A stretch of DNA of 64,000 bases from Novosphingobium guangzhouense (GCF_002896965.1 NZ_LYMM01000106.1:62001-126000), one strand, 5' to 3'; shown: positions 7,892 through 17,399, counted from the stretch's first letter. The notes: generated by a model from the sequence alone, not told the origin. Numbers and translations are program-made.

Positions 7892-8575
7892 TCAGGCACC
7901 CCAGAGCGGGGTATCGACCGATTCAAGAAACGCTGCGTGGGCAACGAGTTCCTCCTCGGTAGCCGCGTGGGGACGCGGCTGACGAAAGATACGGTCCTTC
8001 TTGTTGAGAACCTTGATTTCCGTCACGATCTCAGCGGATTCTGCGGAAAGTTCGAGGCCGATCTGGCGGCCTCCGCGCAGTTCCACGTAAACTTGGGCAA
8101 GCAGTTCGGAGTCCAGCAGCGCGCCGTGCTTGGTACGGTGGCTGCGATCGATCCCGTAGCGGGTGCAGAGCGCATCGAGCGACAGCTTGGCGCCCGGATG
8201 GCGCACCTTGGCCAGCGCCACGGTATCGACCATGCGCGTCATCGCCACCGTCGGCAGGCCGCAAAGCGCCAGTTCGGCATTGATGAAGTTGAAGTCGAAG
8301 TTGGCGTTATGCGCCACCATCGGGCTGTCTTCGATGAAGGCGAGGAATTCCTGCGCACAGGCCGAAAACAGCGGCTTGTCGGCCAGGAATGCATCGGACA
8401 GGCCATGAACGGCTTCCGCCTCTGCGGGCATAGAGCGTTCGGGATTGAAGTAGGCGTGATAGGTCCGGCCGGTCAGCACCCGGTTGACCATTTCGATGCA
8501 GCCGATTTCCACCATGCGGTCCCCGTTTTTCGGGTCGAAGCCGGTCGTTTCGGTGTCGAAGATGATCTCTCTCAT
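7892..8575 (-). CDS. dnaQ: DNA polymerase III epsilon subunit (proofreading exonuclease)
   Basis: This 227-residue protein is the 3'-5' proofreading subunit of the replicative polymerase. All DEDDh exonuclease motifs are present: D7 and E9 in FDTETTGFD, HNANFDFNFINAE, and HGALLDSELLAQVY. The C-terminal part (RPHAATEEELVAHAAFLESV) probably contacts the alpha subunit. I chose ATG 8575 because the catalytic motif starts there and GGAGAGGG lies directly upstream. It is the last gene of the origin-proximal run ppsR-maf-aroE-coaE-dnaQ, an order shared with Caulobacter. Confidence 0.94.
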   Translation of the reverse strand: MREIIFDTETTGFDPKNGDRMVEIGCIEMVNRVLTGRTYHAYFNPERSMPAEAEAVHGLSDAFLADKPLFSACAQEFLAFIEDSPMVAHNANFDFNFINAELALCGLPTVAMTRMVDTVALAKVRHPGAKLSLDALCTRYGIDRSHRTKHGALLDSELLAQVYVELRGGRQIGLELSAESAEIVTEIKVLNKKDRIFRQPRPHAATEEELVAHAAFLESVDTPLWGA

Positions 8576-8625
8576 CCCTCTCCATATCTGCCTGTGCGCC
8601 CCCATGTGCAAGGGGCTGGAGAGGA

Positions 8626-9213
8626 TTATTCGGCTCGTCTCAACGCCCGCACGATGCCAGCCACCTGTTCGCGCGTCGCATCCAGCGTCAGGCCCGTGTC
8701 GATGATGAAGTCGGCGCGGGCGCATTTTTCCGCATCGGGCACCTGAAGTGCCAGAATCTGTTCGAATTTCTCCACCGTCATGCCGGGCCGTGAAAGCACG
8801 CGACGGCGTTGTTCCTCCGCCGGGGCAGAGACTACCGCCACCGCATCGAGGCCCTTTTCACTGCCCTTTTCATAAAGCAGCGGAATGTCGAAAACGACCA
8901 GCGGCGTCTCTGCATTGTCGCGCAGGAAGTCCCCGCGCATCGCTGCCACGGCCGGGTGGACGATTCGCTCCAGCGTCGCCAGCTTGTCCTTGTCCTGGAA
9001 CACGACCGCACCCAGCAGGGGTCTGACGACACCTGACTCATTGGTTGTGCCGGGAAAGGCGGCTTCGATCAGCGGCACCAGCGCGCCGCGCGGCCCCTCC
9101 AGTTCATGGACCGCCGCATCGGCATCGAATACCGGCACGTCCAGATCGCGCAGCATCTGCGCAACCGTTGACTTGCCCATGCCGATCGATCCGGTGAGGC
9201 CCAGAATTTTCAT
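8626..9213 (-). CDS. coaE: dephospho-CoA kinase
   Basis: This 195-residue enzyme phosphorylates dephospho-CoA in the last step of coenzyme A synthesis. The P-loop GLTGSIGMGKST is at residues 5-16, and DADAAVHEL, FDIPLLYEKG and the lid segment RVLSRPGM follow. The start is unusual: it is preceded by two exact 14-bp tandem copies of the start region, each opening with ATG and closing with a stop that overlaps the next ATG. The gene lies 38 bp after aroE, and that gap is filled by the repeats. Confidence 0.94.
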   Translation of the reverse strand: MKILGLTGSIGMGKSTVAQMLRDLDVPVFDADAAVHELEGPRGALVPLIEAAFPGTTNESGVVRPLLGAVVFQDKDKLATLERIVHPAVAAMRGDFLRDNAETPLVVFDIPLLYEKGSEKGLDAVAVVSAPAEEQRRRVLSRPGMTVEKFEQILALQVPDAEKCARADFIIDTGLTLDATREQVAGIVRALRRAE

Positions 9214-9246
9214 GAGCGAACTTTCATGAGCGAACTTTCATGAACG
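9208..9246 (-). repeat. 14-bp tandem repeat forming minicistrons before coaE
   Basis: On the plus strand the unit TTTCATGAGCGAAC occurs at 9208-9221 and 9222-9235, with a partial third copy to 9246. On the minus strand each unit is a five-codon reading frame (MKVRS then TGA) whose stop overlaps the ATG of the next unit. A similar frame (MMRS) begins at 9252, on the last base of the aroE stop codon. The last unit's stop overlaps the coaE start, giving a chain of overlapping starts and stops from aroE to coaE. Confidence 0.75.
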
Positions 9247-9251
9247 CATCA

Positions 9252-10106
9252 TCATGACAGGATCAGCTGGCGCAAGGCGCCATCGCGATCGCGGGGAGGG
9301 CGTGCTCCGAAGAAGTGCGTGAACGCCGCGTCCGCTTGCCCGATCAGCATGGAAAGACCGTCTACCGTCGCAAACCCCGCGGCGCGCGCATCCTGCAGGA
9401 ACCGGGTGTCGAGCGGGCTGGTGACGATATCGTAGACGACGCTGCGCGGCGGCGCATGGCTGAAGTCGAAGGACAGCGGCGGTTGCCCGGTCATGCCCAG
9501 CGGACTGGCGTTGATGACAAGGTCGAAGCACTGTTCGCGATCGTCGAAGGCGAAATCGGTGGCATCGGCGAAGTGATCCAGACCGATGGCATGATGCTCA
9601 CCGCCGGGGGCGAGTTCATCGAGCATGGAGCGGGCCTTGGCCGGATCGCGCCCCGCAAGGACGATGACGAAGTGTTCCTTGGCCAATGCAGCGATGATCG
9701 CCCGCGCAGCACCGCCAGTGCCCAGAATGCGGGCCATGCGGAACAGGTGAGTCTTGCCCAGTTCTTCGCGCACCGGCTCCAGAAAGCCCGGTGCATCGGT
9801 GTTGTAACCCGTCAGCGTACCGTCAGCTTCCCGCACCACGGTATTCACCGCACCAATCTGCGCGGCGAGGGGGTCCAGCCGGTCCATCAGCTTCAGGATG
9901 GACAGCTTGTGCGGCATAGTCACATTGCACCCGCGCCAGTCGGGATCGGCGCGACGCCTGGCCAGATAGTCGCCAAGGTCTTCCAGCTTGACGAGGCAGT
10001 GATCGTATCGCCCCTCGATCCCCAGTTCGGAGAGCCAGAAGTTGTGGATCGCGGGCGATTTGGACTGCGCGATCGGATCGCCGATCACTTCGGCATAGCG
10101 TGTCAT
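9252..10106 (-). CDS. aroE: shikimate dehydrogenase
   Basis: This 284-residue enzyme reduces 3-dehydroshikimate with NADPH in aromatic amino acid synthesis. The shikimate site [10 protein letters not shown] is at residues 15-24, the catalytic lysine is in NVTMPHK, and the dinucleotide-binding loop appears as [10 protein letters not shown] chose ATG 10106, which overlaps the maf stop codon (TGA 10105-10103), over longer upstream starts because the conserved N-terminus ([15 protein letters not shown]) begins there. Confidence 0.95.
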   Translation of the reverse strand: MTRYAEVIGDPIAQSKSPAIHNFWLSELGIEGRYDHCLVKLEDLGDYLARRRADPDWRGCNVTMPHKLSILKLMDRLDPLAAQIGAVNTVVREADGTLTGYNTDAPGFLEPVREELGKTHLFRMARILGTGGAARAIIAALAKEHFVIVLAGRDPAKARSMLDELAPGGEHHAIGLDHFADATDFAFDDREQCFDLVINASPLGMTGQPPLSFDFSHAPPRSVVYDIVTSPLDTRFLQDARAAGFATVDGLSMLIGQADAAFTHFFGARPPRDRDGALRQLILS

Positions 10107-10687
10107 CGCGTCAGCACTCCCAACCGGCGCAGCGCCGCCTGCACTTTGAGAAGCGGCATGCCCAGAATCGTGAAATAATCGCCTTCGATCTTCTCGAAAA
10201 GCTGAACGCCGCGCCCCTCGATACGGAACACGCCAACGCAGGCGGCAACTTCGGGCCATTCCTCATCGAGGTAGCTTTCGATGAAGGCATCGGACAAGTC
10301 CGCTACGTGAAGCTGCGCCACCGCGTTTTCGGCCCAGAGCACTTCGCCGTCCCGCACCAGAGCAGCCGCGCTGTGCAGCTCCATCACTTTGCCCGAAAAG
10401 AAGCGCAGATGTTCGGCCGCGTTCTCCCTGCTCGTCGGCTTGTCGAAGCGTCGCCCGCCGCAGAACACAAGGGAATCGCTGCCAAGCACAACCGCCCCCG
10501 ATGTTTCACGTGAAACATCGTGGGCCTTGGCCCTGGCCAGTTCCAGCGCGACTTCGGCCGCCGGAGCGTCACCCAGCGCCGCTTCGATGCCGCGTTCATC
10601 GACATGCGCAGGCTGCGCGTGAAAGGCGATGCCCGCCGCTTCGAGCATGGCGCGGCGCGAGCCGCTCTGGGATGCGAGAACGATCAT
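10103..10687 (-). CDS. maf: Maf-family nucleoside triphosphate pyrophosphatase
   Basis: This 194-residue enzyme of the Maf family hydrolyses non-canonical or modified nucleoside triphosphates. Typical motifs are [12 protein letters not shown] at the N-terminus, VLGSDSLV, and the region [12 protein letters not shown] near the C-terminus. The stop overlaps the aroE start. Codons in the middle of the gene ([12 protein letters not shown]) contain a perfect parS site at 10502-10517, so the gene also carries a ParB binding site. The precise substrate subclass (dTTP/UTP or m7GTP) is not certain. Confidence 0.9.
   Translation of the reverse strand: MIVLASQSGSRRAMLEAAGIAFHAQPAHVDERGIEAALGDAPAAEVALELARAKAHDVSRETSGAVVLGSDSLVFCGGRRFDKPTSRENAAEHLRFFSGKVMELHSAAALVRDGEVLWAENAVAQLHVADLSDAFIESYLDEEWPEVAACVGVFRIEGRGVQLFEKIEGDYFTILGMPLLKVQAALRRLGVLTR
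10502..10517. other. parS site 1 (perfect consensus)
   Basis: TGTTTCACGTGAAACA is the full 16-bp palindromic ParB binding site. It lies inside maf, about 1.1 kb from the proposed oriC, and encodes VSRET in the maf frame. Confidence 0.93.
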
Positions 10688-10699
10688 GATAGTCTTTCG

Positions 10700-11548
10700 T
10701 CAGATGGGCTTGGGGCCGACCTGGCCGGTTTGACCCGCAGCCTTGCGTTCGTTGAAAAGGTTGATCACCGCCGCGGCGGTTTCCTCGATCGAGCGGCGGG
10801 TGACGTCGATCACCGGCCATGAATTGTCGGCGAACATCCGGCGCGCATATTTAAGTTCGCTTTCCACCGCATCGGTCGCGACATAATCGGTATCCGGCGA
10901 CTGGCTGAGCGAAAGCAGGCGGTTGCGGCGGATCTGGATGAGGCGATCCGGCGCCGTCGTCAGCCCGACCACCAACGGATGGCGCAGGCCGAACAGCATC
11001 GGCGGCGGCGGGCTTTCCACAACGATCGGGATATTCGCAACCTTGTACCCGCGATTGGCCAGATAGATCGAAGTCGGCGTCTTGCTGGTGCGCGATACCC
11101 CGGCCAGAACGATGTCGGCCTCTTCCCACTCTTCCCACAGGACGCCGTCATCATGAGCAATGGTGAACTGGATCGCATCGACGCGCGCGAAATAGGCATC
11201 GTCGAGCCGGTGCTGGCGGCCGGGCCGACCCTTGGCTTCCTGGCCCAGCAATGCCTCTAGCGCATCGGTCACGCCATCGAGCACCGCGATCGCGGGCAGA
11301 CCAAGCTGCTGGCACTTTTCCTCAAGCCGCCCGCGCGTTTCCTCGTTCACCAGGGTGAAGAAGACGAGGCCGGGATTGGCCGCGATTTCGCCCATGATGC
11401 GGTCGAGGTGCTGCTGCGAACGGACCATCGGCCAGAAATGCCGGAGCACTTCGCCGTCGTCGTCGAACTGCGCCAGCGCCGCCTTGGCGATCATCTCCAG
11501 CGTTTCGCCGGTGGAATCTGACAGCAGATGAAGGTGGAAACGCGCCAT
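10700..11548 (-). CDS. ppsR: pyruvate, phosphate/water dikinase regulatory protein (DUF299)
   Basis: This 282-residue protein belongs to the DUF299 family of bifunctional kinase/pyrophosphorylases that switch PEP synthase or pyruvate phosphate dikinase off and on by threonine phosphorylation. The P-loop-like motif GVSRTSKTPTS is at about residues 150-160; LHLLSDSTGET at the N-terminus and LTTAPDRLIQIRRNRL are also characteristic. The target enzyme is not in the window. In Caulobacter the corresponding gene borders the replication origin opposite hemE, as here. Confidence 0.92.
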   Translation of the reverse strand: MARFHLHLLSDSTGETLEMIAKAALAQFDDDGEVLRHFWPMVRSQQHLDRIMGEIAANPGLVFFTLVNEETRGRLEEKCQQLGLPAIAVLDGVTDALEALLGQEAKGRPGRQHRLDDAYFARVDAIQFTIAHDDGVLWEEWEEADIVLAGVSRTSKTPTSIYLANRGYKVANIPIVVESPPPPMLFGLRHPLVVGLTTAPDRLIQIRRNRLLSLSQSPDTDYVATDAVESELKYARRMFADNSWPVIDVTRRSIEETAAAVINLFNERKAAGQTGQVGPKPI

Positions 11549-11578
11549 GCCGGCTCAGGGCCTCCAAAGGGCAGGGGG

Positions 11579-11587
11579 TGTGGATAT
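11579..11587 (-). other. DnaA-box-like 9-mer
   Basis: The minus strand reads ATATCCACA, one mismatch from the consensus TTATCCACA. It lies at the ppsR side of the gap. Confidence 0.55.
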
Positions 11588-11703
11588 GTGGCGGCATAAA
11601 CCATGGGAGGAGCCCGGTGACAACTCGGGTCGGGCTTTTCCTGCCCGCTATGGGGATTCACCGAGTCAGTTTCTGTACAGGGCGACTGACTCTTCCCACA
11701 CCC

Positions 11704-11712
11704 TGTGGACAA
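11704..11712 (-). other. DnaA-box-like 9-mer
   Basis: The minus strand reads TTGTCCACA, one mismatch from the consensus. It sits in the middle of the GANTC cluster. Confidence 0.55.
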
Positions 11713-11812
11713 GGCGAACAACCTTTCGTTGACTCAACCGGGGCCAAGAGTCGCATCTGACTCTTCGACCTGTTCATCCGGGGGTAAATCGGGCAAGGCG
11801 GGCCAATCCCCG

Positions 11813-11821
11813 ATATCCACA
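11813..11821 (+). other. DnaA-box-like 9-mer
   Basis: The plus strand reads ATATCCACA, the same variant as the site at 11579 but on the other strand. It lies about 20 bp before the AT-rich segment. Confidence 0.6.
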
Positions 11822-11840
11822 GGGCCAACAGACTCCATCA

Positions 11841-11870
11841 TCCTTTTATAAAATTTCTATTTTTTGTTTG
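11841..11870. other. AT-rich segment, candidate DNA unwinding element
   Basis: This 30-bp segment is A or T at 25 of 30 positions in an otherwise GC-rich region, and contains CTTTTATAAAATTTC. It lies between the last DnaA-like box and hemE, where an unwinding element would be expected. It may also contain the hemE promoter. Confidence 0.6.
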
Positions 11871-11881
11871 GACGTGACGCG

Positions 11882-12907
11882 ATGCCCGGAATTCTCCTCG
11901 ACACTTTGCGCGGAAACAACGCGCGCAGGCGACCGCTTTGGCTCATGCGGCAGGCGGGCCGATACCTCCCGGAATACCGCGAACTACGCGCCGAGAAGGG
12001 CGGTTTTCTGGCGCTGGTCTATGATACCGACGCCGCCGCTGAAATCACCTTGCAGCCGATCCGCCGCTTCGGTTTCGACGGTGCGATCCTGTTTTCCGAC
12101 ATTCTCATCGTGCCTTACGCAATGGGCCAGGATCTTCAGTTCCTTGCCGGCGAAGGCCCGAAGCTGACTCCGCGCCTTGTGGATCACGCGCTTTCGGGGC
12201 TGACTCAGGTGCCCGAACGACTGTCCCCAATCTACGAAACGGTGCGGAAGGTTCGCGCCGAACTGGCTGTGGACAAGACGATGCTGGGTTTCGCGGGTTC
12301 GCCCTGGACCGTCGCGACATATATGGTCGCCGGCGAGGGAAGCCGGGATCAGCATGACACCCGCGCGATGGCCTATCGTGACCCTCAGGCCTTCGGTGCG
12401 ATCATCGATGCGGTGATTCAGGTGACCGTGGAATACCTGTGCGGCCAGATCGAGGCGGGCGCAGAGGCCGTGCAGCTGTTCGATTCATGGGCGGGCAGTC
12501 TTTCGCCTGCGCAGTTCGAACGCTGGGTGATCGCCCCCAATGCCGCGATCACGGCTGCCGTGAAGGCGCGCCATCCAGAGATTCCGATCATCGGCTTCCC
12601 CAAGGGTTCGGGCGAAAAGCTTCCGGCCTATGCCCGCGAAACGGGAGTCGACGCGGTCGGAATCGATGAAACCATCGACCCGATCTGGGCCGCGCGCGAA
12701 TTGCCCGAAGGGCTGCCGGTGCAGGGCAATCTCGATCCGCTGCTGCTGCTTGCAGGCGGCGATGAGCTGGACCAGCAGGCCCGCGCGGTGCTTGACGCCT
12801 TCGCGGACCGTCCCCACGTCTTCAATCTGGGCCACGGCATCGGCCAGCACACCCCGATCGCGAATGTCGAGCAACTGCTCGCCATCGTTCGCAACTGGGA
12901 GCGTTGA
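11882..12907 (+). CDS. hemE: uroporphyrinogen decarboxylase
   Basis: This 341-residue enzyme removes four carboxyl groups from uroporphyrinogen III to give coproporphyrinogen III in heme synthesis. The signature MRQAGRYLPEYRELR is near the N-terminus, and FDGAILFSDILIVPYAMG, GFAGSPWTVATYM and the C-terminal NLGHGIGQHTPI follow. I chose ATG 11882; an in-frame TTG at 11864 would add six residues lying in the AT-rich segment. There is no strong ribosome binding site before either start. The gene runs into hemJ and rho, away from the proposed origin. Confidence 0.95.
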   Translation: MPGILLDTLRGNNARRRPLWLMRQAGRYLPEYRELRAEKGGFLALVYDTDAAAEITLQPIRRFGFDGAILFSDILIVPYAMGQDLQFLAGEGPKLTPRLVDHALSGLTQVPERLSPIYETVRKVRAELAVDKTMLGFAGSPWTVATYMVAGEGSRDQHDTRAMAYRDPQAFGAIIDAVIQVTVEYLCGQIEAGAEAVQLFDSWAGSLSPAQFERWVIAPNAAITAAVKARHPEIPIIGFPKGSGEKLPAYARETGVDAVGIDETIDPIWAARELPEGLPVQGNLDPLLLLAGGDELDQQARAVLDAFADRPHVFNLGHGIGQHTPIANVEQLLAIVRNWER

Positions 12908-12941
12908 GGGAAGCGCTGCGACGCGCTAAAGGGCAGGCACC

Positions 12942-13382
12942 ATGGCAATTCTCGCAAGTCTCTACCCCTGGCTGAAGGCCGGGCACGTCATCTTCGTGAT
13001 CTTCTGGATGGCGGGGCTGTTCATGCTGCCGCGCTATTTCGTCTATCATCAGGAAAGCGATCCCGGCTCGGCGGAAGAGGCGCGCTGGGTCGATCGTGAA
13101 GCGAAGCTGCGCAAGATCATCCTGACTCCCTCGATGATCCTCACGTGGGTTCTGGGCGTGCTTACAGCGCTTGCGCTGGGTGCGTTCAGCGAAGGGTGGC
13201 TTCATGCCAAGCTGCTCTTCGTGGTGGCGCTTTCGGGCTATCACGGCTGGCTGGCCGGCTATGCCAGGAAGCTGGCGCGCGGCGAACGACCGCTGACCGG
13301 CAAGAAACTGCGGATGTTGAACGAGATACCGGGCCTTGCCGCCGTGGTGATCGTCATTCTGGTGGTCGTGAAGCCGTTCTGA
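12942..13382 (+). CDS. hemJ: protoporphyrinogen oxidase HemJ
   Basis: This 146-residue membrane protein belongs to the HemJ (UPF0093) family, which oxidises protoporphyrinogen IX in bacteria lacking HemG or HemY. It has about four membrane helices; the first holds the conserved segment LKAGHVIFVIFWMAGLFMLP with the essential histidine, and KIILTPSMILTWVLG, LSGYHGWLAG and LNEIPGLAAVVIVILVVVKPF follow. Its place 34 bp after hemE in the same direction supports a heme role. Confidence 0.88.
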   Translation: MAILASLYPWLKAGHVIFVIFWMAGLFMLPRYFVYHQESDPGSAEEARWVDREAKLRKIILTPSMILTWVLGVLTALALGAFSEGWLHAKLLFVVALSGYHGWLAGYARKLARGERPLTGKKLRMLNEIPGLAAVVIVILVVVKPF

Positions 13383-13398
13383 CGACCGCGCCGTAATT

Positions 13399-13427
13399 CC
13401 TGCCGTGTGGCACTGTACGGCGGCAGG
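13399..13427. terminator. hairpin between hemJ and rho
   Basis: A 7-bp stem (CCTGCCG / CGGCAGG) with a 15-base loop lies 17 bp after the hemJ stop. It lacks a T tract. It may end the hemEJ transcript or form part of the rho leader. Confidence 0.35.
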
Positions 13428-13626
13428 GATTTCGATTCACCCCATCGTCCTGCCGCTCTGCGGATTGACTCGTTGACCGGGCGAGCGCGAACGCTTATCT
13501 GAACCGCGTTCCGGCAATGGGGCGAGAGCCTTTTCTCCTGCCCGGATCCGCTTTCCCCAAGCCCATTGATCCCGCCGCGACGAACCATCTGGCCGACACT
13601 ACAAATCCATCTGGAATTCACCAAAA

Positions 13627-14883
<1,257 letters not shown>

Positions 14884-14904
14884 GCCGGGCGGGGAGCAGC
14901 GATC

Positions 14905-15627
14905 GTGAGCATCCTCTCCCTGCTTGCCGCCGCAGTGCCCGAGATTCAGGGCCCTGCGGTGATCTGGCAGCACATCGTCAACGACTTCTCGAATATCGGC
15001 ACTCCGGCGGCGCTTTCGGCGTTCCTGCAGGTGCTGATGATCGATGTCGTGCTGGCGGGCGACAACGCCATCGTCGTCGGCGCGCTGGCGGCGGGGTTGC
15101 CCTCGGACCAGCGCCGGAAGGTGATCGCCATCGGCGTCATCGCCGCGCTGGTGCTGCGCATCGGCTTCGCGCTCGTCGTGACCTGGCTGCTGGGCATCGT
15201 CGGCCTGATCTTCGCGGGCGGGCTGCTGCTGCTGTGGGTCGCCTGGAAGATGTCCCGCGAACTGAAACACAGCCCGGCAGAGCATTCGACAGGTTCGCCC
15301 GAGATCGAAGGGGATGAGACTTCCGGTCTCAAATCGCCCAAGAGCTTTGCCTCGGCCGCGATATCGGTGGCGGTGGCCGACGTTTCGATGTCGATCGACA
15401 ACGTGCTGGGCGTGGGCGGTGCCGCGCGTGAGCATCCGGGCATCCTGATCGTGGGCCTCATCGTCGCGGTCGCCATGATGGGCCTCGCGGCCAATTTCAT
15501 CGCCCGCTATATCGATCGTTACAAGTGGATCGGATGGGTCGGTCTTGCCGTCATCCTCTATGTGGCGGTGAAGATGATCTACGAAGGCTGGGTGGACCCG
15601 GCGCTCGGCATCGTCTCGCTGTTCTGA
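14905..15627 (+). CDS. TerC/YjbE-family integral membrane protein
   Basis: This 240-residue inner membrane protein belongs to the TerC superfamily, members of which export metal ions such as manganese. It has two copies of the family repeat, with paired acidic motifs in membrane segments: DVVLAGDNAIVVG in the first half and ADVSMSIDNVLGV in the second, and a hydrophilic loop (about residues 115-145). The start codon is GTG at 14905, 21 bp after rho. Substrate is unknown; manganese is a reasonable guess from studied relatives. Confidence 0.82.
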   Translation: MSILSLLAAAVPEIQGPAVIWQHIVNDFSNIGTPAALSAFLQVLMIDVVLAGDNAIVVGALAAGLPSDQRRKVIAIGVIAALVLRIGFALVVTWLLGIVGLIFAGGLLLLWVAWKMSRELKHSPAEHSTGSPEIEGDETSGLKSPKSFASAAISVAVADVSMSIDNVLGVGGAAREHPGILIVGLIVAVAMMGLAANFIARYIDRYKWIGWVGLAVILYVAVKMIYEGWVDPALGIVSLF

Positions 15628-15635
15628 GAAAAACG

Positions 15636-15663
15636 AAAGGGCCCGGAGCGATCCGGGCCCTTT
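15636..15663. terminator. bidirectional terminator
   Basis: A perfect 12-bp stem (AAAGGGCCCGGA / TCCGGGCCCTTT) with a GCGA loop lies between the convergent terC-family and quinone reductase genes, with T-rich flanks. Confidence 0.9.
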
Positions 15664-15689
15664 CTCTTTATCCGTTGCCGATCAGGGAA

Positions 15690-16658
15690 TCAGGGCAGCA
15701 GCACCGTAGAGCCCGTGGTCGCCCGGCTTTCCAGCGCGCGGTGCGCTTCTGCCGCGTCGGACAGTGCGAAAGTCTGGCCGATTTTCACCTCCAGCACGCC
15801 TTCGGCGATCCGCGCGAAGAGTTCGTCCGCGCTTTCCTCCAGCGCCTCGGGCGTAGCGACGTAGTGCGCCAGCGTCGGGCGCGTCAGGAACAGCGATCCG
15901 CCGCGCATGAGGTCGAGGATCGAGATCGGCGGCACCGCGCCCGAGGCATTGCCGTAGCTTACCATAAGGCCCAGCGGGGCAAGACAGGCAAGCGAGGCAT
16001 CCCAGCTGGCCGCGCCTACGCCATCATAGACGACGCTGCACATCTGGCCCCCGGTGATTTCGCGCACGGCGTCCGGCAGTTCCTCGAACGAGCAGGTGAG
16101 CACGTGCGGTCCCGGTACTCCGGCGGCTTTCTCCGGCGATCCGACATGCGCGATCACGGTCACGCCGTTGTCGATCAGCCAGGGCACCAGCAGCGAGCCG
16201 ACGCCGCCTGCGGCCGAGTGGACAAGGGCGATATCGCCTTCTTCCGCCGGGAAGGTCTCTTCCGCCAGATAACAGGCGGTCAGACCTTTCAGCATCACGG
16301 CGGCGGCAACCTCGGGCGCGATTTCTTCGGGGATGCGGATCGCCTTGTCTGCCGGGATCGCCCGGTGAGTGGCATAGGCGCCGCCGTTCTGCGTGGTGCC
16401 CACGCGCTCGCCGATGGTGAAGCGCTCCACCCCTTCGCCCAGCGCGATGATCCGCCCGACGCTTTCCGATCCCAGCGCGATCGGCAAGGCATCGGGGTAT
16501 AGCCCCTTGCGATAGTACGTATCGATGAAGTTGAGGCCGACGGCCTCCGTCTCGATCACCACTTCGCCCGCAGCGGGGGAGGGGACGGCGAAATCCTCGC
16601 GCTCGATCACTTCGGGCCCGCCGTGCGAGCGCACGACCATGCGATATGCGTCAGTCAT
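15690..16658 (-). CDS. NADPH:quinone oxidoreductase, zinc-free MDR family
   Basis: This 322-residue cytoplasmic enzyme is a medium-chain reductase of the quinone oxidoreductase class. It has the GroES-like N-terminal domain (GEVVIETEAVGLNFIDTYYRKG), the NADPH-binding loop in HSAAGGVGSLL near residue 150, and the C-terminal region HRALESRATTGSTVLLP. The zinc-binding cysteines and histidine of alcohol dehydrogenases are absent, as expected. It shares direction and a 5-bp gap with the upstream dienelactone hydrolase gene. Confidence 0.88.
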   Translation of the reverse strand: MTDAYRMVVRSHGGPEVIEREDFAVPSPAAGEVVIETEAVGLNFIDTYYRKGLYPDALPIALGSESVGRIIALGEGVERFTIGERVGTTQNGGAYATHRAIPADKAIRIPEEIAPEVAAAVMLKGLTACYLAEETFPAEEGDIALVHSAAGGVGSLLVPWLIDNGVTVIAHVGSPEKAAGVPGPHVLTCSFEELPDAVREITGGQMCSVVYDGVGAASWDASLACLAPLGLMVSYGNASGAVPPISILDLMRGGSLFLTRPTLAHYVATPEALEESADELFARIAEGVLEVKIGQTFALSDAAEAHRALESRATTGSTVLLP

Positions 16659-16663
16659 CGCGA

Positions 16664-17362
16664 TTATCCTATGTGCTGAGCAAAGAAGGCTTCGGTGCGG
16701 CCATCCGCCAGCTGCGCACCCGCTTCATCGCGGCGCGCGCCGATCTCTGCGGCAAAGCCGTGGTCCAGCCCTTCGTAGTCGTGCAGTGTGACCTTGGGAT
16801 GATCGTCCAGACCATCGTGCATCGCTTGCCGAGCGGCGGCGTCGACGAAATGGTTGGCGGTGGGAATGTGCAGCATCAGCGGCTTTGCGATGGCGTGCTT
16901 TTCGCCGAGCATTTGGTCGATCATGACGCCATAGTAGCCCACAGAGGCGTCGATATCGGTGCGCGCTGCGGCCATGTAGGCGATTTTACCGCCCATGCAG
17001 AAGCCGACGAAGCCGACCTTGGCGACCTGCTTTTCGCGGCGAATCCAGTGGATCACGGCTTCGATGTCCTGCATGCCAAGGTCGAAGTCATGGGCTGCCA
17101 TATGGTCCAGAGCGGCCTGCATTTCCGCTTCGATATAAGGGCTTAGCTCTATACCCGGCTGCTGGCGCCAGAACGTGTCGGGCGCAACGGCGAGGTAGCC
17201 CTTGGCGGCCCACTGATCGGCCTTGTGGCGGATTCCTTCGTCCACGCCGAAGATCTCCTGCTGCACGATGATCGCGCCGCGCGGCGTTCCTTCGGGTTCA
17301 GCGACATATGCGGGGATCGTGCCGCCACCGTCCAAAGTAGGAATCGCGGTGTTTGTGGCCAT
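16664..17362 (-). CDS. dienelactone hydrolase family protein
   Basis: This 232-residue alpha/beta hydrolase belongs to the dienelactone hydrolase family. The nucleophile cysteine C122 lies in the elbow GFVGFCMGGK, and the likely catalytic histidine lies in GLDHGFA near the C-terminus. The family opens lactones formed in aromatic ring breakdown, but many members act on other esters. It is cotranscribed with a quinone reductase, hinting at redox or xenobiotic metabolism. Its upstream region carries a 23-bp motif shared with another promoter region at 48053. Confidence 0.85.
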   Translation of the reverse strand: MATNTAIPTLDGGGTIPAYVAEPEGTPRGAIIVQQEIFGVDEGIRHKADQWAAKGYLAVAPDTFWRQQPGIELSPYIEAEMQAALDHMAAHDFDLGMQDIEAVIHWIRREKQVAKVGFVGFCMGGKIAYMAAARTDIDASVGYYGVMIDQMLGEKHAIAKPLMLHIPTANHFVDAAARQAMHDGLDDHPKVTLHDYEGLDHGFAAEIGARRDEAGAQLADGRTEAFFAQHIG

Positions 17363-17399
17363 GTCTGTTCTCCTGTTCGCTTTGCGGCGAGTAAGGCAC

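Larger units (their letters stand above)
11549..11881. other. oriC: probable chromosomal replication origin (oriC)
   Basis: This 333-bp gap between divergent ppsR and hemE carries no gene and is the likely origin. Gene context matches the Caulobacter origin, which lies between hemE and its neighbour. The sequence holds DnaA-box-like 9-mers, an AT-rich stretch near hemE, and seven GANTC sites within 181 bp (11655, 11663, 11688, 11731, 11748, 11759, 11831), against about one expected per 256 bp. Two inverted repeats are built from these sites: GAGTCAGT (11663-11670) with ACTGACTC (11685-11692), and AAGAGTC (11746-11752) with GACTCTT (11759-11765). An 8-bp palindrome CTGTACAG is at 11673. Origin function is inference. 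Confidence 0.8.

Noticed and set aside
11611-11639. Terminator-like hairpin (AGCCCG / CGGGCT with TTTT) in the origin region
   Set aside because: No plus-strand gene lies upstream for it to terminate; more likely part of the origin's secondary structure.
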